64,000 bases of DNA from Guadua angustifolia (lineage: Eukaryota > Streptophyta > Magnoliopsida > Poales > Poaceae): NCBI GenBank assembly GCA_036346375.1, contig CM070520.1, forward strand, positions 49,681,854 through 49,745,853. Reading direction: 5' to 3'. Positions 11,634-23,534 of the stretch are shown piece after piece. Both the position numbers and the translations under genes were made by a program. Under the pieces are notes generated by a model. That model was not told the origin of the DNA. It was given only the letters and a program-made list of their open reading frames with translations, and made no database searches. How positions within the stretch are numbered: position 1 is the stretch's first letter; every line of letters begins with the position of its first letter.

Positions 11634-12607
11634 TACAACTAACACAGACAGGAAAAACATTACATAGCATTGCCCAACCAAGATATGCAATGAACTCACT
11701 TAAGCACAATTGTCAGTTCACATAATCTCGCTCTAGAAAATAAATACTGCCAACTAGGGGCCCGCCCCTCAAGGCCAGCAGTGCCGATGTCCCTAAGACC
11801 CGAAACATCACCCTCTTGGAAAATAACTACTGCCAACCTAGACCCGATAGTGCCACCCACCCTGACAAACACCTTAAATTGCTTCAAATTCAAAATAAAT
11901 TCAAAACAAACTCAAACCTAGCACCACAAGCTCAAACACAGTTAATTACTCATCATAAACATGGATAGACCACCACATGGTCCTCAAAGATAGAGCTGAC
12001 ATGTGGGTCCACATGCCCATGTATATTCATTTACTTTTTATAATCTTGTTCCTGATTAAGAAGCCACGTAAACGAAAAAAAATGTGATGCGGCCACCAAC
12101 ATACCAGAAATCCACTTATGAAACCAGGTAGAGTTGAAAAGTAAATGGTTTTGATGGTTGAGGGGTGAAAAGTAAACTGTTTTCACATTTGAAGCTTGAA
12201 AATCAAACCGATACTGTAGTTAAGAGTAGTAAAGTGGGCTTTTTTTTGCTAATAAAATGAAATGGCACGTTACAACTCGCACGTCTAAAGACAACCTGCT
12301 GAGTCTATCGTGATGTCAACATAGAGAATAATTATATTCACATACATTAAATGGAAGTAATTAACTACATATACACGGCTCGAGTGTAACGTTTAAATAG
12401 TTAAGTTGTTGGAGACCAATTCGACGACCTATATATGTAAAACCATCCAAAATTTTCATCTTCAATGGAAGTATCACACCTGTGACAGCCGCTTCTCCTT
12501 CTGTCCTTCAGTCATTCACACTCTCGATCAGCTTCTGTTGGTCACGCCTGATTGTTTAGAACTATACATTTTAAAATGAAGATCAGCTAGAACTACATTT
12601 TTAAAAG

Positions 12608-12747
12608 GATTAATTCCCAATTTGTCATTGTGAATTTGAGAAATCCCAAAATGTGTCAATGACATGTGGCCCACATGTCATTGACACAATGAGTGGCAAA
12701 TAGGGGATGAGGTAAACTTCCAGTGGCATATGAGCAATTTCCCCTTT
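12608..12747. mobile_element. MITE-like insertion private to copy 1
   Basis: The ends are imperfect inverted repeats (AATTCCCAATTTGTCATTGTG against the complement of the stretch ending GCAATTTCCCC). Copy 2 has continuous sequence at the matching point (about 45800), so this is an insertion in copy 1. The flanks repeat about 30 bp (AAATGAAGATCAGCTAGAAC...) at about 12573-12602 and 12750-12780, far longer than a normal MITE target duplication. Confidence 0.6.
12652..12688. repeat. 37-bp perfect palindrome
   Basis: Arms of 18 bp (TGTGTCAATGACATGTGG and its exact complement) surround a single C. It sits in the centre of the copy 1 MITE. Confidence 0.95.
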
Positions 12748-13267
12748 GTAAAATGAAGATCAGCTAGAACTATATTTTTGCAATCTAGCTAATCTAGACA
12801 ATCTTCTCCCTTTATTAATATCGTTGGTTTAGACTAAGTATCCATGCAAATAATTCATGGTACAACACTATTCTAGACACTTTGCCAACCCTATATGTAG
12901 AAAACCCTAATAGGTGGAGTCGTATACACACAACTTTACTACACTACCAAGAGAATGTTCACACACTAAATTTCATTGCAGCTCATAAAACCATAATGTA
13001 AAAAGAACAAACAAAAGAAAACTAATAATATCAAATTTTTTTAAAATAATATATATTTTTTAAATAATTACGACATTAATACGTGGACTAAAAAAATTGC
13101 AAGAATAATATACCGTCGCCAAATGGTTTGGCGAATTAGCTATTTTTGCCATTTGGTTCGGCGAAAATACTATTTTCGTCAAATCATTCGGCGATTATAC
13201 GTTAATCCATGATTATTATGCGATTTAAACCCAAATGACCGGGATCACCCTATTTTAAGCGAATCGT

Positions 13268-13348
13268 GGTGAAAATAGGCATTTTCGCCACACCATTTGG
13301 TGAAAATAGTGGTAGCCGAATGGTGTGGTGAAAATGCCTATTTTCGCC
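13268..13348. repeat. Large inverted repeat with TTCGCC motifs
   Basis: Two 33-bp arms (13268-13300 and 13316-13348) are complementary except for two positions, with a 15-bp loop. The surrounding 250 bp repeats the theme of C/T-rich AAATGG and TTCGCC words in both directions. This may be the terminal region of the MuDR-like element that follows. Confidence 0.8.
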
Positions 13349-13455
13349 ACACTGCTTTGTGAAAATAGGCGCCTATTGCACGAGGTGACGCCGAAGACCG
13401 AGTGCGTTCAACCGAAGAAAAAAGAGGAGGAGCGAGCTTGGGCGACTGCGAAAAG

Positions 13456-13600
13456 AAAAGAGAGGGAGAGGAAAAGAGAAGGAGAGGGAGAGGGAGAGGA
13501 AGAGAGGGAGAGGGAGAGAGAGAGAGAGTTCGGGAGGGAGAGGAGGGAGGGAGAGAGAGCATAGGAGAGAGAGAGGAGGGAGGAAGAATAAGGAAGAATA
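13456..13600. repeat. GA-rich low-complexity tract
   Basis: This is an almost pure G/A tract made of GAGAGG and GGGAGA words. Open frames through it encode only Glu/Arg/Gly runs and are not believed to be genes. Confidence 0.9.
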
Positions 13601-13659
13601 GAAAAAGAGGTAAAATCGTTACTTTATAATTTTGTTATTAAATTTTTATGGTGAATATT

Positions 13660-13930
13660 AGGATAGTCAAATATTAGATATTGATGCAATATTAGCGATT
13701 TTAGATATTGATGCAATATTAGCGATATTAGATATTAGATGTATACTATAGTTAGTGATATTAGATGTGTAATATAATTTGTTAGTTCTAGTTAATATTC
13801 TTGTTAATTAGTGATATTAGATATTCTAGGTTAGCGATATTAGATGTGTAATATAATTAGTTAGTTCTAGTTAATATTCTTGTTAATTAGCGATATTAGA
13901 TGTGTATTGTAATATTGTAGTATTGGTAGC
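13660..13930. repeat. AT-rich tandem repeat
   Basis: The words GATATTAGATGTGTAATATA and TTAGTTCTAGTTAATATTC recur in order. At least two units of about 80 bp are clear at 13745-13900, with shorter TTAGATATTGATGCAATATT units at 13670-13725. Confidence 0.8.
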
Positions 13931-14070
13931 GGGATAGTTAACTAGCTATTGCTTAATTTAGGTTAGCAATATTACATGTTAGGAGTGATCTAAAATTTAA
14001 TTTTGTTTAATTAGTGATATTAAACGTTAGTGGTGATCTAAAAATTAATTTTGTTTATGTCGTCGCAATA

Positions 14071-16320
14071 ATGTCGGATCCAGTGAAATTTAGGGTATAT
14101 TATGGCGATAGTGAAATAAAAACTAGGCAGAATGGTGTTGATTTGAGCAGTTTTGTAGTCACCATTGTGGAACACTTATTCCCTGATAGAGTTAACATTT
14201 GTGATATAAAGCTTTGGTTGACCCAATATTTTCCCCTGGATCCAAGTGTTTACTCTGTTACCATCCAAATCTTATTCACACGTAGTAAAGGTGACTAGGC
14301 TCTATGGGAGTTGAAGAAAGTAGATCAGACATACTTGTGGTAGAAATGGTTAAGGTGGTGCAAGGGATTTAGCCTTGAATGTGTAATGCTGGCGCAGGCT
14401 TGCCCTAGAGAAGAGGTGAATATTAGCGGTGTGGGCGAAAGCATCACATCGGCTACAATTGAATAAGTTCAGGCAGTGGTGCCGGTTGAGGTAGCAGCGG
14501 AGGATGATAATAGGGATGCAGCAAACGCAGAAGGTCGGGCCGATGATGGGGAGGAGATCCAGCAACTTGTTAATCAATTGGAGTTGGTGGACCGTATGGC
14601 GATGCAAGATGAAGCTGAAATGTTGGAGTGTGATGATGACATCGACGAAGATGAGGAAGGGGGGAAGATGATGATGATGATGAAATGCATGGTAGTACTA
14701 GGGGAATGGATGTACCCATCCCTGATGAGTGAAACAGGAAAAACAAAGCTGCTATGGAAGTTTTGTGGGGCCATGAGTCATGTTAGGAGCATGGTACCAA
14801 TGCCATTCAGCTGAATCAAAATTTTGCAAACAATTTTGAGTTGAAGTTGGCAGTGAAGCTGTGGGCACTATCGCAGCAGAGAGACTTCTGGGTTATTTTG
14901 TCCAGGCCAGATAGATACACAGTGAAGTACAGAACCGAATGATGTGAATTCCGAGTTCATGCATACAAGCCGAAGTGCGAGACATTTTGGATTGCATCAT
15001 GAGTAGATGTGCACACATGCAGACTAGAAACTGTTTTGGTGAAACACAGCAACTTGAATGCGGCTGTAATCATTAGCATGATGTTTAATGAGATCATCGA
15101 GAAGCGGGACATTGAGTGTTCTTAGGTTGTGTTTGTTTAGGCTGGTGCTGGAGGAGAAGCTACTGGAGTTAGAAGAAGTTATTTGGCCTGCTGGAGCTAG
15201 ATGAGGATAGTAATTTTTCGTAAATAACAGTTAAGTTGTAAGGGTACCAAGGAAGTAGGATTTTCAGAAACTCCAGCCAGCCCGAGAAGCATCGTTTTCC
15301 TTGCTTCTCTCGCGTAGTGCAAATTGGGTTGGAGCTTTTTCTCTCCGTCTAGCTGGAAAAATACTGTTTGTTTTAGCTTATGGCTTATAGAGGTCTAGAA
15401 GCCAAATAAGCTCAAGCCTAAACAAACATACCCTTATATTCAAAAAGCAATCTTGAGAACATTTAAGTACTAGATAAGTTACTCGATAGTCTGGCGTGCG
15501 AAGCAAAAGGCATTAGAGAAAAGGTTTGGTACATATGAGGCTTCGTATTGTAACCTACCTCGTGTGCTTGATGTCTTGAAGGAAACCAACCCTAGCACGT
15601 ACACCGCTTTTGAAGAAAGTGAAGCAGATAGTAATGGGATCTCGATATTTCGTCGTGCTTTTTTTCATTAGGTCCTTGCATTGCATCATTCAGGTACTGC
15701 TGTCCATTACTATGTGTCGATGGTACATTTTTCACTGGGAAATACAAGGGGTAGATTATAACGGCCATTGCAGTTGATACGAACAATCACATTTTTCCAA
15801 TGGCCTTTGCATTTATTGAGGGTGAGAACCGGGATAGCTGGCTATGATTTTTCAGACATTTGAAGTTCGGGATAGTTGGTGATCGGCCCAATGTGTGCAT
15901 CATTCATGATCGTCATAAAGATATCATTTCAGCAATTAAGACTCTACAGGAGGACCTTGATGAGCCTTTTCCGTGGTGTGACATGCAGAACAGGTGGTGC
16001 ATGAGATATTTGGGAGCAAATTTTTTCTGACAGTTCAGAATAAGAAATTGATGAACCTATTTAAGAGGTTATGTAAGCAGAATTAGACACGTAAGTTCAA
16101 CGTGATATTGGCCGAGTTGGATAAGCACACTACCACACATATTGAAGAGCTGAATAAGCAACCAGCAACGCCAAACGATTGCCCACCCAAAAGGCTATCA
16201 CCCCTTGGGGCGCTCGATCCTCCAAATCTAAGGAGACGATCGTATTAAGTGTTTCTCGCACTGGATAAAGGCGGAGCCGTTGGAGAAGTGGGCATTGCTC
16301 CATGTCACTGGAGGCGTCAG
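14071..16320 (+). pseudogene. MuDR/MULE transposase, decayed and interrupted
   Basis: The ATG at 14071 opens an N-terminal domain (MSDPVKFRVYYGDSE) like that of plant MuDR transposases. It is followed by an acidic linker (14476-14680) and a MuDR DNA-binding-like segment near 14820-15000 (FELKLAVKLWALSQQRDF, then TFWIAS). The MULE catalytic core lies at 15450-16080, with CVDGTFFTGKYKG, AVDTNNHIFPMAFAFIEGEN and IIHDRHKDI supplying the expected acidic residues. Stops (for example in the GKYKG region and near 15845) and frameshifts break the frame, and a Tourist-like MITE sits in it at 15125-15433. Terminal inverted repeats were not identified with confidence. Family assignment is strong; the element is inactive. 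Confidence 0.8.
15125..15433. mobile_element. Tourist-like MITE inside the MULE
   Basis: The ends carry inverted repeats built on GTTTGTTTAGGCT (left at about 15131, complement at about 15415-15427). TTA on both sides (15122-15124 and 15434-15436) is the target duplication typical of PIF/Tourist MITEs. The insertion splits the MULE frame. Confidence 0.75.
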
Positions 16321-16499
16321 ATTAGTATACTAAATTAAGATAGTTGCAATGTTTAAACAATTAGGGTTATTGTAGGATCGAAATATACTAATGTAGTAAT
16401 CAGAGGGGGGTGAATGATTGCGCGAAAGCTAAAATCAAATTTTTGGAGTTTGTTTTTCTAACACACCCCAATTTAAATTCAAATTGCTTGGAGACCAGT

Positions 16500-16810
16500 T
16501 TATGCAGACGACAAACAGTCGGGAGACCAGTTCATATAGTTGAGAGACTAGTTTACGCGATCAGAGACCAAGAGACCATCGGGGCAATCAAGAGAGCGAT
16601 GCATACCAAGAGAGCAATCAGTATGCACCAAGAGAGCGATTTGAGTGACGGTAGAGTACTTGGACGACCAGTAGAGCACTTGGGTGACCAGTAGAGCATT
16701 TTGGGCCACCAGGGAGCACTTGGGCGACCAGTAGACCGGTTTGGGCGACCAGGCAAGCAGTTTGGGTGACCAGGTGAGCAGTCGGGCTAGCAGGCGAGTA
16801 GTCTAGCGAC
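16500..16810. repeat. Minisatellite of about 22 bp in the solo LTR
   Basis: At least nine degenerate units of the form GGGCGACCAGTAGAGCACTT occur here. The related array in the opposite orientation is at 26150-26345 in the sister LTR. Confidence 0.85.
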
Positions 16811-16833
16811 CCGTTCACAAAATAGAAATTTTT

Positions 16834-17140
16834 AGAGATCCCATCGTTGGATTGATGTCAAATTTTAACTGTAGAAACTAGATTCAATTCTAAAGCTAAC
16901 ACAATAAGAATTAGGTCGATCGAATCTATGGATCTAAAGTTATGTCCTTCGCAAGATGACTGAAATAATTAGCGATCTAACAGTGATGGACCAAACTCAA
17001 TCAAGATTAACCAACGATCCCACCATTGGATTGATGTGAAATTTTAACTGTAGAAATTAGATTCAATTACAAATCTAACCCAATAAGAATCAAATCGATC
17101 GGATCTACGTATCAAGAAATATTACCTTTACAAGATGGAT
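16834..17140. repeat. Tandem duplication inside the solo LTR
   Basis: Two units share GGATTGATGT(C/G)AAATTTTA, then ACTGTAGAAA and TAGATTCAATT, then CAATAAGAAT and TCGATCGGATCTA-like words. The first starts about 16845 and the second about 17030. The sister LTR at 25119 has a single unit near 26040-26110. Confidence 0.8.
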
Positions 17141-17974
17141 GAATCAAATAATGACGAAAACGAGAAATACTGCGATGGATCTGATTTCATGCATACATGC
17201 ATGGCAAGACTTCTAGTTGCTAGGCTCTTGATTTGTTTCCTTGCGCTGCCTTCCAGTTGCCGCACTAGGAGCAAACAAAAACCCCACAATGCATAGCTGT
17301 CAAGAGCAAAACGAAAATCGCAAGATGCTGGAGATGCAAGAAGAATTTTTATTTTTGATCTAGTTACAGTATTCAAACAAAAGAGTACAACCCTAAAACC
17401 TCAGCACTGACATAAACAAGAGATACTTCCCCTATTTATATTGAGCAAACATAAAGAGATTGAATACAACTCTACTTCCAATATGAAAATAGTTCGTATA
17501 CATCTCAACCTAGCCCAAACATGGCCAAATACAACTCTTGCACGCGTGTACAACCCACATGCTATACTCACGTGACTAACCAGCCTCCATGTGCATGTTC
17601 TCTAGCCCAAACGTGCCGTATGACATCCTCGACCACCAAGACCTCGGTTCCTCCCTGAACCTAGTCCCAACCTCAGTTCCTCCATGAACCTAGTTCCGAT
17701 CCCGTCATCGACCACGTTTGCCCTTGAGCAACACCTGCACATGAATAAAAAAACAGATCTGAACACAAGTCCACGACTTGACTCAAGGTCAATCTATGTA
17801 ACCACTCACATGAGCGCATTGCATCAAGCAAAACCAATATCTTGCTTTCATAGCATATCAAATAATCATCTCAAACAGCATATGCACAAGCACCACACAT
17901 GCTATGATCGTAACCACTTTGCAATGCCAATTTCATCATTCAGCCAATTTTTCAGCACATTGTTTCACAGTTAT

Positions 17975-19118
17975 TGTACTAGCTGATATGTGTTGAATAG
18001 GTTTGGTATCATGACAACGAATATATGACGCATAGAAGCATCTTCCATGGAATATACCCTGCCTGAGGACTCTGTCGCCCATATTTGATACTTCGGTTGG
18101 ATCTGCTAGACCGCTCCTCATTGTTATTTCCTACTTGGTTTTCGAAATGGTGGCTTGTGGATTGTATTTCCTTATGTGTTCTTAGAATCGAGGTGGATTA
18201 GCTGGCATCTTGTTATACAAGGATCTTGCGTAGTTTCAGCATTTTGTCCTCCTTTGAATGTCTGTAGCACAGTTGTCCAGTCAAGCAAGGATTGGGTTAG
18301 GCTTCTCAATTCGAGTCTATTGGGCCAAGCTGGTGTAATTTGACCCATGTTGGGACACTGTAGTGTGACTTCAACTTGCCAGAGCAGACTACTCTACAGT
18401 CAGCTAACAAGTCTGAGTTGCAGCTAAGCAGTCAAAGGAAGCTGAAGGGTTTCTTGCCCCAATGTTGGATACTGTATTCAGAACTGCAAATTACTTCGAT
18501 TACTTTTAACAGATCTTGGAGATCAGGTGCTCCTCTGTCTGTCTGTATATCATGTCATTTTCTATCTAACTTACTAAGCCAATCTTGGCACTCAATAATC
18601 ACTTGTGCTTGATACTACAACTATTGCACATCGGATTTTTTGTAAGGTGGAAGAGAGAATAAGCTTGATACTCATACAAGTATCAAATCTATTTTTGGAA
18701 ATCAAGAAAATTGTATTGACAAGTGGTGCAATAGAAAGACTTGATATTATTTTTGCATTGGAAGGGCCAATTGCATGATCATTGTGGCGCCTTTTAGTAT
18801 CAAGCATAAAGCAACAAGTTATTAGGATGGTTGGTTGTTTCTAAAATATCATATAACCACTGTGTCCTCTAGTATCAAGCCTTGGAATCAAACTATTAGG
18901 AGTGCCCTTGTTGCACAAGCATTTCTTGATGGCTTTTCACCTGTCTTGGTGTACTTTGATTAGAAGTCAATAACCTTTTATGAAATGAGTGACACCAGTT
19001 TGCATTTATTAGCACGTCCAACCTATCATGAGCTAACTTTTGACCCATTGTACGGGAAATGGGTTCAACTTTTTACCATCTCGTGTCGTACACAATGGAT
19101 CAACTAGAGTAAAAATCA
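17975..19118. other. Unassigned intergenic sequence
   Basis: There is no convincing coding frame. The word AGTATCAAGC or its complement recurs at about 18680, 18795 and 18875. One small inverted repeat (TTGATAC...GTATCAA, about 18664-18690) is visible. Confidence 0.3.
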
Positions 19119-19128
19119 TATTCCCTTC

Positions 19129-19617
19129 TGTCACAGATAGTTGTAGATCCACATGATATCCGAAATACAATTTTAAGGGCTGTTTGGTTTGAGACCAAAT
19201 TTGCCAAATCAAACCTTACCAAAAATTGGCATGCCAAAAATTTGGTCACCAAATTGGTTGCCAATATTTGGCCAACAATTGGCAAGAAAATGAACTAGGG
19301 GTGCCAATGGAGAAGAGAATATAGCCAAAATTTAGTTGCAAACCAAATGCTTGCCAAATTTAGTCAACACTACCAAAATTTGGTAAGGCAAGCATTGCCA
19401 ACAATTGGAAGCAAACCAAACAGCCGTTTAATCACTAATTTCTATTATAATATATTAATAAACCCTAATGATATTATAATATTGTAAAAGTACTTTTCGA
19501 GATAAATCTATACATATATATCCAATTTAAATATTTAAAAAGATATTGACAGTTAAAGTTTCAAAATTTTGAGTGTATGTATGTTCAAAATGATAACTAT
19601 CTACGACCGAACGGAGT
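19129..19617. mobile_element. Older MITE carrying a younger MITE
   Basis: The outer element runs from about TTCCCTTCTGTCACAG to CGAACGGAGTAC. It matches the intact relative at 23535-23790, sharing GTACTTTTCGAGA, TATAATATTAT-like and AGATATTGA words. It is interrupted at 19177-19425 by a second MITE. Confidence 0.75.
19178..19425. mobile_element. MITE with perfect 14-bp terminal inverted repeats
   Basis: It starts GGCTGTTTGGTTTG and ends with the exact complement CAAACCAAACAGCC. TTTAA is present on both outer sides, one base away. The interior is a series of TTGGCA/TGCCAA words that can fold back on itself. Confidence 0.85.
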
Positions 19618-20151
19618 ACGTACCCAAAATTACTTGCATTTCCAACATCTTATCCTTCCTCCAAGCAGATTGAGTAGAATTTCCATTAGACTGAACTTGA
19701 AACAAAATATCCACGCATCACATACCACTCTATATTGTTGCCACGTGTATACATACAATTCCCATTCTAGAAATACACCACACATAGGAAGAAGCTGCAC
19801 ACCTTTGCCATGGCGAAACTTGTAAGACAATAATTAACTGGATTAATTAGCCACAATGTAAGCTGATCAGTGGAGACCAAGGTCTAAAAAGTCTAAAAAG
19901 GGAACCTTAAAGGAATGTCCCGTGGGCCCCTTTGATCTGCACCTAAAACCAAAGTGACAGCTCTCTGGTTTTTACTTGACATTTGTGCCATCTTCAGGTT
20001 CAAAACCGTGTACTCAAAGTTAACGAGTCTTAATTTGGACGTATGCATGGACCATGGACTCTGCTGGTCAATCTCGATCATGACACGGATGATATATACT
20101 CCAATCTAATATATGTAATCTCCCATTTGATATTGCGCTTTGCACAATAGC
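19618..20151. other. Unassigned intergenic sequence
   Basis: No gene, repeat or transposon end is recognised here. Confidence 0.3.
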
Positions 20152-20156
20152 ATTAG

Positions 20157-23062
20157 TGAAATAACCCCAAAATTTCAAAATTTTATCTTATTTATTTATT
20201 TGGATTTATTGGGATTTTTTTTCAGATTTATTTCGCATTTATGTGGATTTTCTTTGTCTCCTTGCCGTTTTCGGAAACCCCGCCCAAAACCCGCTTTCCC
20301 TAAACGGAAACCCCGTTTTTTTCCTTTGGCTCACGCCGCCGAACCCGCCTCCTCACCCTGCCCAAATTTCTTCCGCGCCACCAGCTTCCCACCGCCTTCG
20401 CCTCGGTCTCACCTGCGCGCTCGCCAGACTCTCCTCACGCTTGCCACTCGCCGCCACCCTAGCGCCTCCCTACCTCCTTCCTCCGGCCGTCACATGACAA
20501 GCCGCCCCGCGCACACGGCCGGTTCGCCACTCCGTGCCCGCCGCCGCCGTGCTCCTCTCCCTCTCTCTCCTCCCGGCGACACTATAAAACCTTCCCCCGC
20601 GCCTCATTTCTCCATCCCAACCTCCGGCGAGTAGTTTTTCTTCTTCCCCGCGTTTCCCTCTTCATTTTCCCCCATCTCTTCCTCCGCGCCACGTTCTGCC
20701 TCGCCCGCTCCACGCTCATCTTCTCCGGCGCCGGTATTTCTCCGTCGCCCCGTCGCCTCCCTTTCTCTCCCGGCCCTTTTCACCCGCCGCCGAGTTCGCC
20801 GTGCGCTACTCGTTCGTCCCCGCTATTTCTTCCTCCCGCCCGAGCTTTATTTCGCCGAAATGCCGCTTGTCTTCTTCGGCTCCGGCGAAGAGCTCCTCCC
20901 GCTACCACCCTTCCTCGGCTCGCTGCAGTGCGAGTCTGCAGTCACCCTCGCCCTTGTGTCGCTGACAACCGGACCAGCGTTGTCGGCCTCCAGCCATTCA
21001 TACCTGGCCCGCCCGTCGCCTCTCTCTCCTCCCGCCATCCGGTCCCGCTTGTCGGTAGCTCGAAGACTAATGGGCGGCCCATTTGCTTCATGACGTTCAG
21101 GCCTAAATCTCAAGTACTGTTCAGCCCACCTGCACAGTACCTCCTATTATTTTCATTTCGGATTTTGATTTATTTAAAATCCGAGAAATTCAAAATAAAT
21201 ACCAGAAAACCCCCAAAAATTCCCAAAAATCCAAAAATACCATGAATACATATTCTTGACCGTTTCGAGTCGCTAAGTCCAAAAATGATCTCCGTTTCGC
21301 CATATCAAGTCCAAAAAATTCTAAAAATACCCCCGAGCTCCGTTCCGGCCATTTTCTCTCTTGTTCTTTTTCAACTTTTCTTTCTTTTGTTGTTTTTGTT
21401 CATTTACTTATTGTTTGCGTTTTCTCGCGTTAGATTTGACATCGAAGCAACCATCGGCACGAATCTCGAAACAAGAACAGACGTCGGAGCCATCGCAGGA
21501 GCAGGAGCCGTTCGAAACCGGACCCAACATCAACCCCTTCTCACTAGGCGAACCCTCAAATCCGCAAGGCAAGCCACACTCCTTGAACATGTTGATCCCA
21601 ATTCCATTACAATTTATATATATATATCTTCTGTACTGCATTATTTTACTAGTATTTTAGAAGTTAAGAAATGCAGTAGTTTCGAATGACATAATTAGAT
21701 ACATCCCAATGACAAGACTTATTGTCATGCCATAAACACCTTTTTAACCCTAAGATATAAAATATTGAACCCTCGTAAAGGTAGCAATTCATACAATTAC
21801 TACTTTTAGACAAATGCTTAATCTCAGAAGGATTGGATTGGTTGTTTTTGGTTTTTATAAAATTGCTACGGTACGGGGGACAGCATTGGGCGGGCCACGG
21901 AAGGTGGATGCCGGCCCAATCCCCAACCGATGACGAGGCCAAGGGATGTGATGTGGTGGTAATGGTACAGTTGGTACCAATGGGTTGTGGTATGTCATTT
22001 GGCTGAGTCTTTGGCATTTAAGGACCGATGTCTTGGGCAACGTAAATAACTTCAAGTATTCGCTCAACCGCAGGTTGGGACGGTCAACTCTGTTGATTTA
22101 TTCCAACGTAGCCTAGTACATTGTACTTCCCTTTTTAATACCTATAGGAAGTAGCTCCCGATTAGGAGAGTGAATGGGCCGCTAAGCGGCCAGGTGGAAC
22201 GGAATGGTATGGTCATTCGGTTCTCACAACAGTAGGTGTCCACCGTAACCAGGCCGCGACTCTCGCCCTGGCCCGCGGAACCCTGGGGTACGGTGGGCAC
22301 GAATAACATACTGGGTAGGAGCTAGAAAAGGGAAGTTCAACGAACGGTTACGATCATCTCGGTCCGGCCGCATGCATAAAAGTTGCATGTTAATACTAGT
22401 GGCACTAACGACCGTAGATATCTTGTGGGTAAAGCTGAGCACCTCTGCAGAGTGATATCAATGGTATTCGAATACACCGTGCTTCCGGTTAATGAAGCCG
22501 AGTTAATCTAGGGTGATTCCTGTAACGGCGCCCCTGTAGCTTTTATAATTAAAACCTGTCGAGGATGTGAACTTTGCAAATGACCCCCCATGATTTATAT
22601 ATTACTATTTATGGTTTGTGTTTCAAATGTAAAGTGAAAATGGATGATTCCAACTTGCATCCACAATACTTAAAACCTGTGCCTACCTTTGTTTATCCCT
22701 GCATGTAATATTCAGAATTTCCGTGTGGTTTGTTGGGTACGGTTGTGTACTCACCCTTGCTCCCAATCTCCTCTTTAGATTTCATTTGAAGTCGATTTAA
22801 TTCTAGAAGACCGTAGATGACGATGTTATTTGGTTTTGGAGGCCTTGATCTATCTACTCAAGCGTTTCTGTGGGTATTCTCAGAATGTATTCAAGCTAGC
22901 CGCACCTTTTGTAAAACCTTGGCCGTTAGGCCCTTATTTCACCTATAAAGTGTTCGCATTTGCTCTTTTATCAGGCAATGTACACTTGGTTACCTGCAGC
23001 TAAAATACTGGGTAGCTACGAAGGTATTTATACGCACCCCGTGAAAAGGGCGGTCCGTCACA
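20157..23062 (+). mobile_element. Solo Ty3/gypsy-type LTR of 2.9 kb, TSD ATTAG
   Basis: It starts TGAAATAACCCC and ends GGTCCGTCACA, flanked by ATTAG at 20152-20156 and 23063-23067. A TATA box (ACTATAAAACC) at about 20581-20590 is followed by C/T-rich leader sequence, as in the long LTRs of rice RIRE3/RIRE8-like gypsy elements; that lineage comparison is from memory and tentative. Open frames inside (for example 20140-20634, rich in Pro/Ser/Arg) are by-products of GC-rich LTR sequence. No internal region is present on either side. Confidence 0.9.
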
Positions 23063-23067
23063 ATTAG

Positions 23068-23534
23068 CACATTCCCGCTCTATTTTGAAATGTAATTAGC
23101 ATGTCTCAAAACTTGTTGGTAAATACAAGGCTTCTTAATTAGTTTCGGTGGACAACAAAAAGAAATAACAATAGTATATACAGCAAGGTACAGATGAATT
23201 ATCGACATAGCCTATCTTGTTTACGGCTGTATATTATCTGTCATTGCACTAACATAAACGTCGACATCAGAGGGCTCGAAACAACCGCGTTGTGTGTACG
23301 TACACGCACGTGCGACCGCACATGTTTGAAGGTCATGCACAATGTGTACCGTTCTAGTTGTGTTTTCTTGTGTTATTTCCAGCCAAGGGTCGCTTTCAGG
23401 AAAAGTGGTATAAATATGTAACTAAGCATCATGCCTTAACTTTTGTTATCCTCGATTTGTTTACCGGCAACATATGCAATTCAGTGAGAAAAAACAACAG
23501 ACTGAATTTGCCTCGCATGGAAGGGTTCCAGAAG
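23068..23534. other. Unassigned intergenic sequence
   Basis: No transposon end or credible coding frame is recognised. Confidence 0.3.

Larger units (their letters stand above)
9160..13036. repeat. Segmental repeat, copy 1
   Basis: This stretch is collinear with copy 2 in the same orientation. 9160-9753 matches 24512-25118; 9754-11125 matches 26464-27800; about 11630-12445 matches 43134-43945; and 12460-13036 matches 45690-46082. Base changes and small indels are spread throughout, so the duplication is not recent. Copy 1 lacks the solo LTR, Sirevirus-like and 1.7 kb insertions of copy 2, and holds about 490 bp (11136-11625) that copy 2 lacks plus a private MITE (12608-12747). No host coding sequence is apparent inside. 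Confidence 0.85.
16371..17969 (-). mobile_element. Solo copia LTR, minus orientation, TSD GTTAT
   Basis: The plus strand begins TGTAGGATCGAAATAT and ends TTTCACA, flanked by GTTAT on both sides (16366-16370 and 17970-17974). It is the reverse-oriented relative of the LTR at 25119-26463. Both share the end containing a run of C, GATTGCTACATTAG and TATTTCGGTCCTACA, as well as the 22-bp minisatellite. No internal retrotransposon sequence lies beside it, so it is a solo LTR. It is 254 bp longer than its relative, mostly through an internal tandem duplication at about 16834-17140. Confidence 0.92.

Noticed and set aside
13325..13629. Overlapping open frames on both strands in the GA-rich tract
   Set aside because: They are made of Glu/Arg/Gly or Ser/Leu/Pro runs dictated by the G/A repeat and resemble no protein.
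16553..16818. Frames such as one with repeated WSPKCSTGRPS
   Set aside because: They are produced by the 22-bp minisatellite in the solo LTR, not a real repeat protein.
20140..20634. 164-residue Pro/Ser/Arg-rich open frame
   Set aside because: It lies across the start and U3 of a solo LTR with a verified TSD; its codons follow the GC-rich LTR, not a protein family.
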